Of a DNA stretch of 64,000 nt, positions 52,432 through 63,124 are shown piece after piece (within the stretch, counting starts at the first letter, position 1; each line of letters opens with the position of its first letter). The stretch spans positions 168,590,678-168,654,677 of the forward strand of contig NC_133897.1 of NCBI RefSeq assembly GCF_964199755.1, written 5' to 3'. Under the pieces are notes generated by a model. It was given only the letters and a program-made list of their open reading frames with translations, had not been told where the DNA came from and ran no database searches. The DNA comes from Larus michahellis (lineage: Eukaryota; Chordata; Aves; Charadriiformes; Laridae). The position numbers were made by a program, and so were the translations under genes.

Positions 52432-54511
52432 CAAGGTTTGTCAAGAAGAAAGGTCATGTTGATGTTTCCCGCATGTCCCACTCCACCTGCACCGGCTTGA
52501 GGCAGGGGGATGAATCACAACCACCCTACATCCAGCTGCATCCACTCTTCCAGCTCACTGCATGGTAAAATGGTACAATAGAATGGTTTGGATTCAAAAG
52601 GACCTTTCATAGGACCATCTAGTCCAACCAGGGACATCTTCAACTAGATCCGGTTGCTCAAAGCCCTGTCCAACCTGGCCTTGAAGACTTCCAATGATGG
52701 GGCATCCATCAGATGAACTAGGGAAATGCGAAAGGCCAAGGAAGATATTCCAGGTGGTGGTGGGAGGATAAGAGCTCCCTGCTGCATCCCGCAAGCTTTG
52801 GAGAATAATTAAGGGTAACCCCTGTTTCAGCCAAGGAATCACTGGGAGACAGCGGCGCAGCCAGAGCTGCTGTGGCAGCAGCTGAATAACCACAGTGCTG
52901 GATTTAAATATGGTAATTCTGGAGGTAATTACCAAAGCAATGTTAGGGCATGAGGGAAGATCACAGGGGAGAGGTGTAAACTTGCAGTGACCGCATGGGA
53001 TAGAGCAGGACTCTCTTCTTAATGAAATATCACCCAGGCTTCTGATATTATCTAGCAAGATCTTGTGAGTTCAGGATGAAAGCCTGGAGGAGAACCATTA
53101 GCTCAACAGGGCAGGTCTCCTGCATGACACCAACCAGAGGACAGCCCAGGACCTTGCAGCAGGCAGGATAAAGCTTGGGTGGCTTGGGCAGATCCCATCG
53201 CCGTCGGAGAACCACTGCTTCATCTGACGCGTTGTTTCCATAATGAAGCTTCCTTGTGGGTGACCTCTTTCTCTCGAACTGGCTCGGTTTCGTCCTCCAG
53301 CCCCACTCCCTGCTTTGCCCTCCCCATTTCTCCCAGGAAAATGGGGAAGACGGATATGAGCTACCTGGATGCAGCCCATTCCAGCGTGGAAGCTGGCTCG
53401 TGATGATGCTGCATGGCTGCCGCCAAGCTCCAAGAGGCCAGGTGAGGCACACCACCTCTAAACTTCCCTCTTCCCCTTGGATTTCAGTTTTGTGGCTCTT
53501 TTTCATGCTTTTTGGTGGACACTACACCGGCAGTGAGCCCCTTTCCAGGTCATGTCCTACAGTACAGCCAGTATCTCCCTCCATGTGTGATTTCGGCTGG
53601 CTGAAGTCCATCTTGGCCCAAGCCGCCCAGCTCCCATCAGCTTCCATAGGGGTTCGGGATTGCTCCTCACCAAGGGGTTCAGCCCCTTGGCAATGAACAG
53701 TTGTCCCAAAGCATGAGACAGTCTTGCAGAGCCACAGAGGGGGAAGGCTGGGATGGGAACGGGACTGATGGCCACCGCTTTTCCTAGACCCCCTTGCTCT
53801 TGCTAATGATGGGAGGTTTCTTAGCAAATCAAATATGAACCAGGAGCAGTTCGAATGCAAAATTTCTCACTTGGGGTGGGAGAGGAACGAAATGGACTTC
53901 TTGCAGACTCCTGGGATGTCTGGGATGCAGACTCTTGTTCATGGGATCAGGAGGAGCTGCTGCGCAGTAACGTCCTTGGCATTATCACTTTGCGTTTGGC
54001 CCTGCCAAGTCCAGTCCTCTCGCAGGAGGGAGACAAGGGAAAAGGCCACGCATGGCTGCGACTGCTCCACAATGGGGTTTGGGGCTGCTCTGAGAGCAGG
54101 GTCCTGGCTGGGTGGCTGAGAGTCCCATCGGGGGAGCCAGACACTGGGAGAGGTGTCCTCCAGCACATCACTCCAGCTGCGTGCCTGGCTTGGGGTCTCC
54201 TAGGGGTGAGGTGCAGAGAGTTGGGCAGGGGGCAACCAAAGGGACCTGGCCCCTTGATTCCCCAGGGTGGATGGGAGAGAGGCATGTGCTGGTCCATCCA
54301 TGCCCTGGACAGAGGGCAATGAACCTCCTCCCAGTGCTTCCTTGAACCTGTCTGAGCTGACTGTGCTCAAAATGAGCAGATCTGGAGCAAGTTTGGGCTG
54401 AGACATCCTCTGAAGCATGAAGCAGACATCCCTCCGGGCCTGGCTGCTCAGGCACGTTGAACGGCTGCGGGGAGCTGAGATCCTGCACCCATTTCAGTCC
54501 AAGCGTTGATG
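52432..54511. other. Gene-poor spacer with one CR1 piece
   Basis: About 2 kb between the LTR and the CR1 piece at 54512. Apart from the CR1 piece at 52574 I see no gene or named repeat. Open frames up to about 155 codons occur on both strands without recognisable domains. Confidence 0.5.
52574..52712 (-). mobile_element. CR1 LINE, short 3' fragment
   Basis: Only the CR1 3' UTR and the end of ORF2: GAATGGTTTGGATTCAAAAG then CATCTTCAACTAGATCCGGT on plus. About 140 bp long, diverged. Confidence 0.85.
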
Positions 54512-54607
54512 TCATAGAATCATAGAATCATAGAATGGTTTGGGTTGGAAGGGACCTTAAGGATCATCTAGTTCCAAGCCCCGTGCCATGGGCAGGGACA
54601 ATGTCAA
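54512..54607 (-). mobile_element. CR1 LINE, very short 3' fragment
   Basis: Three ATAGAATC repeats followed by GAATGGTTTGGGTTGGAAGG on plus mark the CR1 3' end. The copy stops after about 95 bp at the GGGCAGGGACA phrase. Confidence 0.9.
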
Positions 54608-55279
54608 GCTGGCTGAACTCCAGGGTGAACAACTATCACTCATAACAGCAAGTATTACTTGAGTTTGTTTTCTATTGATTAGACATTACTTTACGATGAG
54701 GTGAAGTAAGCCCCTACAGGCCAATGAAGCATGTCTGCAGGGTAGATGCGCTATTTACACTAAATCACAGGATAAAAAGGCCAAACAGATCCAAACCCAT
54801 TCCCCCTCTCCTTGCCCAGCTCCGAGGCAGGTGATGTGTGGTTTTGAATTAGAGAAGGGCTTTGTTCCTAGGCAAAAGCTTTGTCTTTGAAACGAGGCTG
54901 ACTCCAGCTGTGCACAGAGCTCTCTGGCACTCTGGATTCCAGCTGCTCTGGAGACGTTCTCTTAATTTACTTTTGATGAATATTTCAGTGCTGCCAAGAG
55001 CCCTGGAGACTGCGAGCTCCCGTCTCAGCCCAGAGCTCACCTGTTTTTCAGGAGCCTGTTATTTTTCACTTACAGAAAGTGAAAAATGAGAACAACGAAG
55101 AAGAAGGAAGAGTGAGTGGCCTTGGTGATAAGCAGACTGGGGAGACCCAAAGATTTTTGTTGCCCAAAGATCTGTGTTTGAGAGCCCAAACTGGGAGGCA
55201 CAGAGGTGGGAGGGTGGCACAAGAGAACATGCCCACCCCACCAACTCCTTGGCTGTGCAGACCTGGAGGAGCCCCAGCT
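54608..55279. other. Spacer, nothing recognised
   Basis: About 670 bases with no gene or repeat that I can name. Confidence 0.5.
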
Positions 55280-55900
55280 TCACAGCAGAGCAGGGTCACA
55301 GGCTTGTTCCTGCACCTGGTCCTTGGTGCCCCGTGCTGTGCCCCAGGGACACCAGAGTGAGGAGAATGGTGACCTCACACAATGGGCTTCCTGTGTGACA
55401 TCAGAGCAGAGGGATGGTGACTTGTGGTCCCCTGCACAGGTATTCCAGGGACACTGCAGCAGGGAGGATGGTGGTCCAGGAAACAGCTGCATGACTCAGT
55501 GTGAGACCCTGCAGTGAAGAGGAGGTGGTGGCCTGGGGAAGCCCCCCAAGAGGTCAGCTGGGGACTCCATAGCAAGGTGAGATGGTGGCCTGGGGACTCC
55601 CATGTAGGTGGAATGGGTACCATGCGGCCAGGAAGCCAGTGCAGCAGGGACCTCGAGATGGTTCAGCTGAGGACCCCACAGCAAGAGGAGTGGTGACTTG
55701 GGCACCCTGCATGGGTTTCCAGGGTCCTGGCAGCAAGGGGGAACGGGGACACGGGACCCTGTGTGGGCGGCCATGGGACCCCACTGTGAGGGAATATGGT
55801 GTCACAGGAACTGACAGGAGATTAGTCTGGAGACCACAGCAAGGTGGGGCATGAAAGCAGAACCTGCATGGGTGTCCCTGGCACCTGGCAGCATGGGAAA
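55280..55900. repeat. Degenerate tandem repeat of about 80 bp
   Basis: Loosely repeated phrases of the type AGCAAGGTGAGATGGTGGCC, then GGGGACTCCCATGTAGGTGG and CCAGGGACCTGGCAGCA recur about every 60-85 bp (near 55360, 55440, 55500, 55570, 55680, 55740, 55790, 55850). Copies are strongly diverged. Confidence 0.6.
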
Positions 55901-55954
55901 GAAGTGAAGGGTTTGTTGAAGTATTTATTAAATACAGCTTTTTGGGGGGTGTTA

Positions 55955-56050
55955 TTTTGTTTTTCCATTGGGTGCGCTCTGTGGGTGTCTTGGTGCCCCT
56001 CTGGCTTTTAAGGTTGTAGGTGGGAGAAAGCAGGCTGCCTGTTTGGGTTG
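55955..56050. repeat. Segment duplicated at 59820-59905 (left copy)
   Basis: CCATTGGGTGCGCTCTGTGG, then GTGTCTTGGTGCCCCTCT and a TGTAGGTGGGAGAAAG block match 59825-59900 with few changes. The two copies flank the feather keratin gene, suggesting a duplicated keratin unit. Confidence 0.75.
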
Positions 56051-56829
56051 TGACCCCCTGGGGCCATCCCTGGTGGTGGCAGTTCCAGCAGGCAGAGGAC
56101 GGCTGTTTGTGAGCGGAGGACGTTGTCCTGGCAGCCCTGGTTCCAAGCCCTGTGCTGTCGGGAGGCCTGCCAGGCTCCCAGAGATGGTGTTGTCCCTCCA
56201 TAATGCTCCCCTTTGCTGGTGTTGGCACGTTTGCAGACTGGGCTCTGGAGTGACACAGTGCTTGATGGGGTTCACCTCGTGAAGGCAGGTGAGTTTCTGG
56301 TGAGCCAAAGAGCATGGCGAGAGAGAGAGGGGGAGCGGGATCATCATGCAGGGGGGGCTGGTGGGCCAGGGCCTTTGGGGTGTTTACTTGGGGCGAGCGC
56401 TGAGGGGTGAGGCCCTTTCTCTGCATAGTGTGTGATGGGAAGAAAGAGAATGTGGAGCTTGTTGAGGAGAGTTGGAGGCAAGCACGCAGCACGTGGCTGC
56501 AGAGCTGAGGCCCTGGTTGTGGTGGATGCATGCCCAAGGGCTACTGAATGGCAAGGCCTGCCCCAGTTCAGCCGAGGTGAGTGTTTTGGCGGATATTTGT
56601 CAGGCGAGCAGTGCTTGTTGCTGAGGAAGGTGTTTTCAAGTAGGAGGGAGTTCGTTGCAACTGTGTGTAGGCAAGTCCTTGTGGCCTGAGAGGTGGTAGC
56701 CACGAATGCCATGGGAGCTGTCTGATGTCCTCAGGAGGCCCCTCTCAATTATCTTGTGAAGGTTGCGGTGCCACAGAGCAGTTTGTGGTGTCTGGAAGAG
56801 AGCTCATCCCCCTGCTCTCTTTGAAAAGT

Positions 56830-57965
56830 CCTGGGAAAGTAGAGGCTGATGGGGCTGAGCTCACTCGTGTGGAAGGTGATGGATGGAAATTGTCTTGGAA
56901 AGCAGTGCCAAGCCCAGTTAGGAGAAGCAGGTGATGAGGAGTTGTCAGCAGAAGTTACGAAGGGGCTCTTAAGGCTGACTAATGAACTGAGTCGCTTTGT
57001 GGAAAAGGCTGGTGTTTACCTGGACTTTTTAATAAAGGCTTTGACACTTTCTCCTTTAGCATGCTCTTAGAGAAAGCCAAGGAATTATGTGGTGCGTAAG
57101 TGGGCAGTGAGGTGGTCGGCCAAGTGGTGGAAGGGCTGGTCCCATAGGCGTGTGCTGAGTGGCCCAAAGTCTAGTTGGAGGCAAGTTTCCAGTGGTATAG
57201 CCCAGGACTCGTATGCATGGGGTGAACACTGTTGATCATCCTCCTCAGTGTCCTGTGCAGTGGGACGGAGCGCCCCCTCATCAAGTTGGGAGATGATGTA
57301 AAATCTGGAGGAGAGTCTGAGGCATGGCATGGTTGTGCCATTGTTGAGAGGGAGGTGGAGAGTCTGGAGAAGACGTCAGAGAGGAGCGTCCTGAAGTTCA
57401 GCCGGGGGAAAGGCAAAGTCCCATATCTGGGGAGGAATACTGCTGGTCACCAGGACATGCTGGGGGCCAACAGGCTGGAAAGCAGCTTTGCAAGGCACGA
57501 CTTCGTGTTGCTGGTGGAGAATAACCTGACTAGACGGCAGGAATGCATCCTTGGGGTCAAAGAAGAGAAGGTGAGAGAGGTGGGAGGTTGTTCAAGCAGG
57601 ACAGAAGGCCGCGCAGGGGAGATGTCGTCACTGTCTCTAAATGCCCAATGGGAGGTTTCGTGGTTCAAACCCAGCCAGCAATTATGACCACACAGACGCA
57701 CACCCAATCACCTGGGAGTGGGATGGGGAAGTAAAACAGGGGAAGAGGGAATGGAGGAAGCTGAAAAGGCGTACCTTTTCCTTGGAAGAGAAGTGAAGCC
57801 TTTTTCAGTGTGCGGGTGGAGCTGGGTAAGCAGAGACGTATTGGAGAGTCCATCCTTGGAGATCCTGAAAACCTGACTGGACATGGTGGTGGAGAGCCTG
57901 CTGGAGATGACCCCGTTGGAGACGGTTATGTTGAAGGAGATAATCTCCAGAGGTTCCATGGGCAG
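56830..57965 (+). mobile_element. Old, diverged CR1 LINE copy or copies
   Basis: Sense-strand CR1 landmarks appear in order though much altered: AATAAAGGCTTTGACACTTT near 57030, AGTTGGGAGATGATGTAAAA near 57285, CTGGGGAGGAATACTGCTGG near 57428, GAGAGAGGTGGGAGGTTGTT near 57572, TTTTTCAGTGTGCGGGTGG near 57800, and a CR1 3' end with ATAATCTCCAGAGGTTCC near 57940. Several internal parts are missing. It is older than the copies at 59921 and 62085. Confidence 0.75.
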
Positions 57966-58322
57966 GGGATGATTCTGCTTGTTGTGATTCTGCCTGCTGT
58001 GCTGGACACGGTGTCATGCTGGGGAGGAGAGTTGGTGAAGTGTGTGCTGCCATGGGGAGCTTGTGTCAGAAGGTCCGTTTGAAGTGCATTAGTATGTGCA
58101 AGGCTTTGCTTGGTCAAGTGAAGGGCTTGTGTCAGGTTGTGGAAGCCCCCCTGTGCTGCCCTGTGCTGTTGTTGTTGCTGTGGCCATACAAAAGGTCCTG
58201 TGGCCCTTTTGCACCCAGCCTGATGATGGTCTCTGTAGCCCTGGCCTTGTGTTGGGTGAGGTGTGCAGAGCCTTGTGAGAAGAAAGGAAGTGGAGTCGTG
58301 TGAGGCTGGGGTGCATGAAAAC

Positions 58323-58328
58323 TTTATT
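58323..58328 (-). terminator. Feather keratin polyadenylation signal
   Basis: AATAAA on the minus strand lies about 430 bases after the keratin stop codon, a usual 3' UTR length for feather keratin genes. Confidence 0.75.
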
Positions 58329-58760
58329 GAGGGAAAAGATTGCAAAGGCAGAGGTGCTGAGGGGAAGGGAGAAGGTCTGAGGTGTTAGTAGGGCAACCAT
58401 CAGGCGAAGTCCCTTGAGTGCAGTAGATCTTCCAAGGCACCGAGGTCTTCTTGGCCCGCAGTGGGAGTGGCATAGTGGAGATCATTGTTGGGCTTTGTCT
58501 TGTCAGGGAGTGGTTGCAGGGGAGAGTAGTGGACATGAGAGAAGGGGCGATGCAAAGAAGGAAGTGGGAGAAGAGGAGGAAGTGCATGGGCCATGGTTCC
58601 AGGCAGTTGGCGCTGGCCCTTCCCTGTTTCCTCGGTGCCTTGAGAGGAGGATCCGTGGACAGCAGGTCTGTGTGCTAGGAAGGGCCCAGAGGTATGTCAT
58701 CCATCTATGCTGTTGGTTCCAGTTTGTCACGGTTGGTGTCAGGGGTGGTGGCGATGGCCC

Positions 58761-59069
58761 TTAGCAGGGGTAGCAGCCTCTTCTACCGCTGAAGCAGCCC
58801 AGGCCTCCCAAGCCGTAGCCGTAGCCAAAGCCGCCGGAGGAGACGGGCACTCCCTGGGCGCTGAGTTCGCTGCCCACGGCAGCGGATGCGGAGGATCCGA
58901 CGGCAGTGCTCTGGGGGAAGGAGCTGAGAATGGGTCCTGGCAGGGTGACCACCACAGTGGGAGGCTGGATGACGACGCGTGAGTCCTCGCACTGTCTGAC
59001 GCAGGGCTCATTGCAGCTGTTAGCCAGCGGGGTGGGTCCGCAGGGGCTGCAAAGGTTGTTGCAGGCCAT
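58761..59069 (-). CDS. Feather beta-keratin (corneous beta-protein)
   Basis: A 102-aa structural protein of feather barbs and barbules, made in keratinising feather cells. One exon holds the whole coding region. Sequence seen: a cysteine-rich head ([37 protein letters not shown]), the conserved beta-sheet core ([20 protein letters not shown]), a serine/alanine stretch, and a glycine-tyrosine tail ending SGRRGCYPC. Length and layout match feather keratins. Gene structure is also typical: a short noncoding first exon (about 59299-59332), an intron with donor after 59299 (GTGAGT) and acceptor before 59089, then 20 bases of 5' UTR before the ATG at 59069. A TATA box lies at 59358-59365. Variants such as QCEDSR and GYGYG distinguish it from the commonest consensus. 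It is a lone intact copy here; more may follow to the right. Confidence 0.96.
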   Translation of the reverse strand: MACNNLCSPCGPTPLANSCNEPCVRQCEDSRVVIQPPTVVVTLPGPILSSFPQSTAVGSSASAAVGSELSAQGVPVSSGGFGYGYGLGGLGCFSGRRGCYPC

Positions 59070-59298
59070 GTGTGTGGTGTGGAGGGTGCCTGGAAGAGAG
59101 GGTGTTGAGAAAGGTGAGGGTGGTGGGGGTGTGAGGGTCGGTGTTGGAGGAGGGCGAGGGAGTGTGTAGGGCTGGTGTGGTGCTGTGGGGAGCGTGGCAG
59201 AGTGGAGGTGTGAGGGCTGCTGAGGCTGTGGGCAGAGTGTGGTGGAGGAGAGGGGCCAGGTGGGTGAGGAGAAGGAGGGTCATGGGGTTGAGACTCAC

Positions 59299-59332
59299 CT
59301 TGCTGAGGCTGGAGGAGAAGGTGTAGAAGTGT
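59299..59332 (-). other. Feather keratin noncoding exon 1
   Basis: The minus strand shows GCCTCAGCAAG|GTGAGTCTC at 59299, a strong donor. The sequence CACACACTTCTACACCTTCTCC just upstream is the kind of 5' leader seen in feather keratin mRNAs. The start about 26-30 bases after the TATA box is inferred. Confidence 0.75.
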
Positions 59333-59357
59333 GTGAGGGAGAGAAGCGCTGGGCCGG

Positions 59358-59365
59358 CTTTTATG
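59358..59365 (-). promoter_or_regulatory. Feather keratin TATA box
   Basis: CATAAAAG on the minus strand lies about 30 bases upstream of the inferred start of the noncoding exon. Confidence 0.8.
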
Positions 59366-59369
59366 CCGG

Positions 59370-59820
59370 TCATCGAGGGGCGGGACAGGCTTTGCGTACG
59401 AGAGTGTTTTTTCAGCAAGCAGCTCCTGCATGCCCCAGCCTGGCGAGTCATGAGGTGGGGTGTCATTTCCTTCCCACATCACTCCCTTTTCGTGTCCTCC
59501 ACTTGAGGACGTGTCCAGTTGGCCCCACCGGCAGCTTTCAAGTTCCAGTATTAGAGGCCAAAGACTTGGTTTTGTTGTCGCTTGTGAGGCCAAACAGAAG
59601 ACGGGACTAAAGCATAGGAGAGGTGGGGTGTGTTCAGTGAGGTCAAGCCGTGGCACTGGTGTGGTGTGGTTTGTGGGTGTGTTGCGAAGAGGGGCCCCCA
59701 TTTCCTCGCAGCCCTGTCTGTTGTGCACTTTGATGGTGTGGCAGTCATGAGGTTCTGCCCCTTCCCCTGCATTTGCTCCGTCCCGGCGCTGATCCCAGCT
59801 GACTACAGCTGTCTTTGAGG
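59370..59820. other. Upstream flank of the feather keratin gene
   Basis: About 450 bases of keratin 5' flank with no other gene. Regulatory elements beyond the TATA box cannot be named from sequence alone. Confidence 0.5.
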
Positions 59821-59905
59821 CTGGCTTTTCCCGTTGGGTGTGTTCTGTGGGTGCCTTGGTGCCCCTCTTGTTTGTAAGTTTGTAGGTGCGAGAAAGGCGT
59901 CTCTG
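59820..59905. repeat. Segment duplicated from 55955-56050 (right copy)
   Basis: CCCGTTGGGTGTGTTCTGTG, then GGTGCCTTGGTGCCCCTCT and TGTAGGTGCGAGAAAG match the left copy. The CR1 insertion at 59921 begins about 15 bases later and interrupts any further alignment. Confidence 0.75.
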
Positions 59906-59920
59906 TCTTACGTCAGTGTT

Positions 59921-62070
59921 TTATAGAATCACAGAATCACAGAATTGTTAGGGTTGGAAGGGACCTTAAAGATCATGTAGTTCCAACCCCCCCTGCCATG
60001 GGCACGGGCATCTCCCACTAGATCAGGTTGCTCAGAGCCCCATCCAGCCCGGCCTTAAAAACTTCCAAGGATGGTGCTTCCACCACCTCTCTGGGCAACG
60101 TGTTCCAGTGTCTCACCACCCTCATGGTGAAGAAGTTCTTCTTAACGCCCAGTCTGAATCGTCCCATCTCTAGTTTTAATCCATTCCCTCTAGTCCTACC
60201 ATTACCTGACATCCTAAAGAGCCCCTCCCCATCTTTCTTGTAGGCCCCCTTAAGATACTGGTAGGCCACTAGAAGGTCTCCTCGGAGCCTTCTTTTCTCC
60301 AGACTGAACAACCCCACCTCTCTCGGTCTGTCGTCATAGGAGAGGTGCTCCAGCCCTCTGATCATCCTCGTGGCCCTTCTCTGGACACGTTCCAGCACGT
60401 CCATATGTTTCTTGTAGTAGGGGCTCCAGAATTGGACGCAGTACTCCAGGTGGGGTCTCCCGAGAGTGGAGTAGAGGGGGAGAATCACCTCCCTGGACCT
60501 GCTGGCCACGCTTCTCCTGATGCAGACCAGGATACGATTGGCTTTCTGGGCTGCTAGTGCGCACTGATGGCTCATGTTGAGGCTCTCGTCCACCAGCACC
60601 CCCAAGTCTAAGTCCTTTTCTTCAGGGCTGCTCTCAAGCCAGTGACTGCCCAGCCTATAGCGGTGCTTGGGATTGCCCTGACCCAGATGGAGGTCCTTGC
60701 ACTTGTTCTTGTTGAACTTCATGAGGTTGGCATGGGCCCACCTCTCCAGCCTGTCAAGGTTGCTCTGGATGGCATCCCTTCCGTCCAGCGTGTCAGCCGC
60801 CCCACACAGCTTGGTGTCGTCGGGAAACTTGCTGAGGGTGCACTCTATGCCACTGTCCGTGTCTCTGACAAAGATGTTAAACAAGACCGGTCCCAGTACT
60901 GACCCTTGAGGGACTCCACTTGTCACTGGCCTCCACTTGGACATGGACCCATTGACGGCCACTCTTTGGGTGCGGCCGTCAAGCTAGTTCTTTGTCCACT
61001 GAATTGTCAGTCCACCAAAGCCATATGTTGTCAGCTTGGAGACCAGGATGTCATGCGGGACAGTGTCAAAGGCTTTGCTCAGGTCCAGGAAATGACGTCA
61101 GTTGCTCTCCCCTTGTCTATTGACGTTGTGAGCTTCTCATAGAAGGGCACCAGGTTTGTCAGGCAGGATTTGCCCTTGGTGAAGCCGTGTTCATTGTACC
61201 CAGTCACCTCTTTGTTTTTCTTCTGCCTGCGCAGTGCCTTGTGGAGGATGTGCTCCATAATCTTACCAGGCACGGAGGTGAGACTGACTGGCCTATAGTT
61301 CCCTGGTTCCTCCTCCTTTCCCTTTTTGAAAATGGGGATTATGTTTCCCCTTTTCCAGTCAGTGGGGACTTCACCAGACTGCCTTGACTTTTGGAATATA
61401 ATAGGGAGCGGTTTATCAACCTCATCCGCCAGTTCCTTCAGTACGCATGGGTGTATCCCATCGGGTCCCATGGACTTGTTCACTTTCAAGTTCATCAGAT
61501 GGTGACGAGCCTGATCTTCACTTACAATGGGCAGTTCTGTCCAACCCCTGCCATTGTCTTCTGTGACTCCGGGAGTGTGGCTGGAACCCTTGCCAGTGAA
61601 GAGTGAGGAAAAGAAGTCGTTGAGAACCTCGTCCTTCTCCATATCACTTGTCACCAGCTGCCCCGTTTCCTTTCTGAGGGGGCCCACACCCTGCCTAGTC
61701 TTCTTCTTACCATTAAGGTACCTATAGAAATGTTTGCCGTTTCCCTTGATCTGCTTGGCTAGATTTAATTTCATCTGAGCTTTAGCTTTTCTCACCAGCT
61801 GTCCTTTCTTCCACTCCTTATAAAGTTTCTTTTTGCGTGACGGTGTGTCCAGGAGCTCCCTGTGCATCCAGGCAGGTGTCCTAGCATTCTTTCCTGCCTT
61901 CCTCTTTGTCGGTATAGTTTGCTCCTGGACACGGAGAAGGTGATCCTTGAATACTGACCAGCTGTCCTGGGCCCGCCTTCCCTCTAGAGCTTTGTCCCAC
62001 GGCACTTTGGCCAGCAGATCCCTGAAGCGATCAAAGTCTGCATGCCTGAAGTCCAGGGTCGTAAGATGTC
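59921..62070 (-). mobile_element. CR1 LINE, about 2.15 kb, with long reverse-transcriptase remnants
   Basis: The most complete CR1 copy in the window. Its 3' end (ATAGAATCACAGAATCACAG on plus) is at 59921 and its truncated 5' end near 62070. Minus-strand frames of 308 codons (61079-62005) and 314 codons (60018-60962) carry CR1 reverse transcriptase: SMGPDGIHPCVLKELADEVD, PVSLTSVPGKIMEHIL, HGFTKGKSCLTNLV in the first, and [57 protein letters not shown] in the second. The two frames are separated by only about 115 bases. The 5' part of ORF2 with the endonuclease is missing. Low decay marks it as fairly young. Confidence 0.96.
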
Positions 62071-62084
62071 CCGTAGAGGATGCC

Positions 62085-63110
62085 CAGGTGATCAGGCCCT
62101 GTCAGCACGCCTTTATGAAGGGCAGGTCCTGCCTGACTAACCTGATGTCCTCCTTTGAGAAGGAGTCCCGCTTAGTGGGTGGCTGAGGGCAAGGCTGTGG
62201 ATGTTGTTAAGCCTGACTGTAGTAAAGGCTTTGACACTGTTTCCCACATCATTCTCCTGGAGAAAGTGCCTGCTCATGGCTCTGATGGACGTACGCTTTG
62301 CTGGCTAAAAATTTGTCTGGATGGCCAGGCCCAAAGAGTTGTGGAGAATGGAGTAAAATCCTGTTGGTGGCTGGTTCAGAAGTGGCGTTCCCTAGGGCTG
62401 AATACTGGGGTGAGTTCAGTTTAATATTTTTATGACTGATGTGGAGGAGGTTATCGAGTGCACCCTCAGTAAGGTTTCTGACGACACCAAGGAGTGTGGG
62501 TGTGTTGATGTGCCTGATGGTGGATGGCTCTGGAGAGGGATGTGGACAGGCTGTATCAATGGGCCAGGGCCAATGGTATGAGGTTCAAGAAGTCTCATTG
62601 GTGGATGCTGCATTTGGGTGACAATAACGCCATGGAAGGCTCCATGCTGGGGGAAGAGTGTGTGCAAAGGAGGGCAAGGAACCTGGTGAAGGGTCTCGAG
62701 AAGAAGTGTTGTGATGCGCATCTGAGGGCACTGTGTCTGTTTAGCCTGGAGAAAAGGCAAGCTGAGGGAAGACGCCACCGCTCTCTACAACAACGTGAAC
62801 GAAGGTTGTAGTGAGGTGAGTGTGGGTCTCTTTTCCCTGTAAGAGGTGATGAGAGGAGAAGAAATGACTTCAGGTTGCGCCAAGTGAGCTTTCTGTTGGA
62901 TGTTAAGAGAAATGTCTTCAGTGAAATGGTTGTCAATCACTGGAAGAGGCTGGCCAGGGATGTGGTTGGGTCACCATCGCTGGAGGTCTGTAGAAAAGAG
63001 ACTTCTTGGCACTTAGGGGCTGAGTGTAGTGGTGGACTGGTTAGTGACAGGTTAAGGGTTGGACTCAATGTTAAGTGTCTTTCCCCACCTCAGTGATTCT
63101 GTGAGTTTAT
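62085..63110 (+). mobile_element. CR1 LINE, about 1 kb, opposite orientation to its neighbour
   Basis: Sense-orientation landmarks in order: CACGCCTTTATGAAGGGCAG, AGTAAAGGCTTTGACACTGT, GATGGACGTACGCTTTGCTG, GGATGTGGACAGGCTGTATC, and a 3' end TCAGTGATTCTGTGA. The copy abuts the 5' end of the minus-strand copy, tail pointing right. It is more decayed than that copy. Confidence 0.9.
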
Positions 63111-63124
63111 GAAAGCCATAGGCA

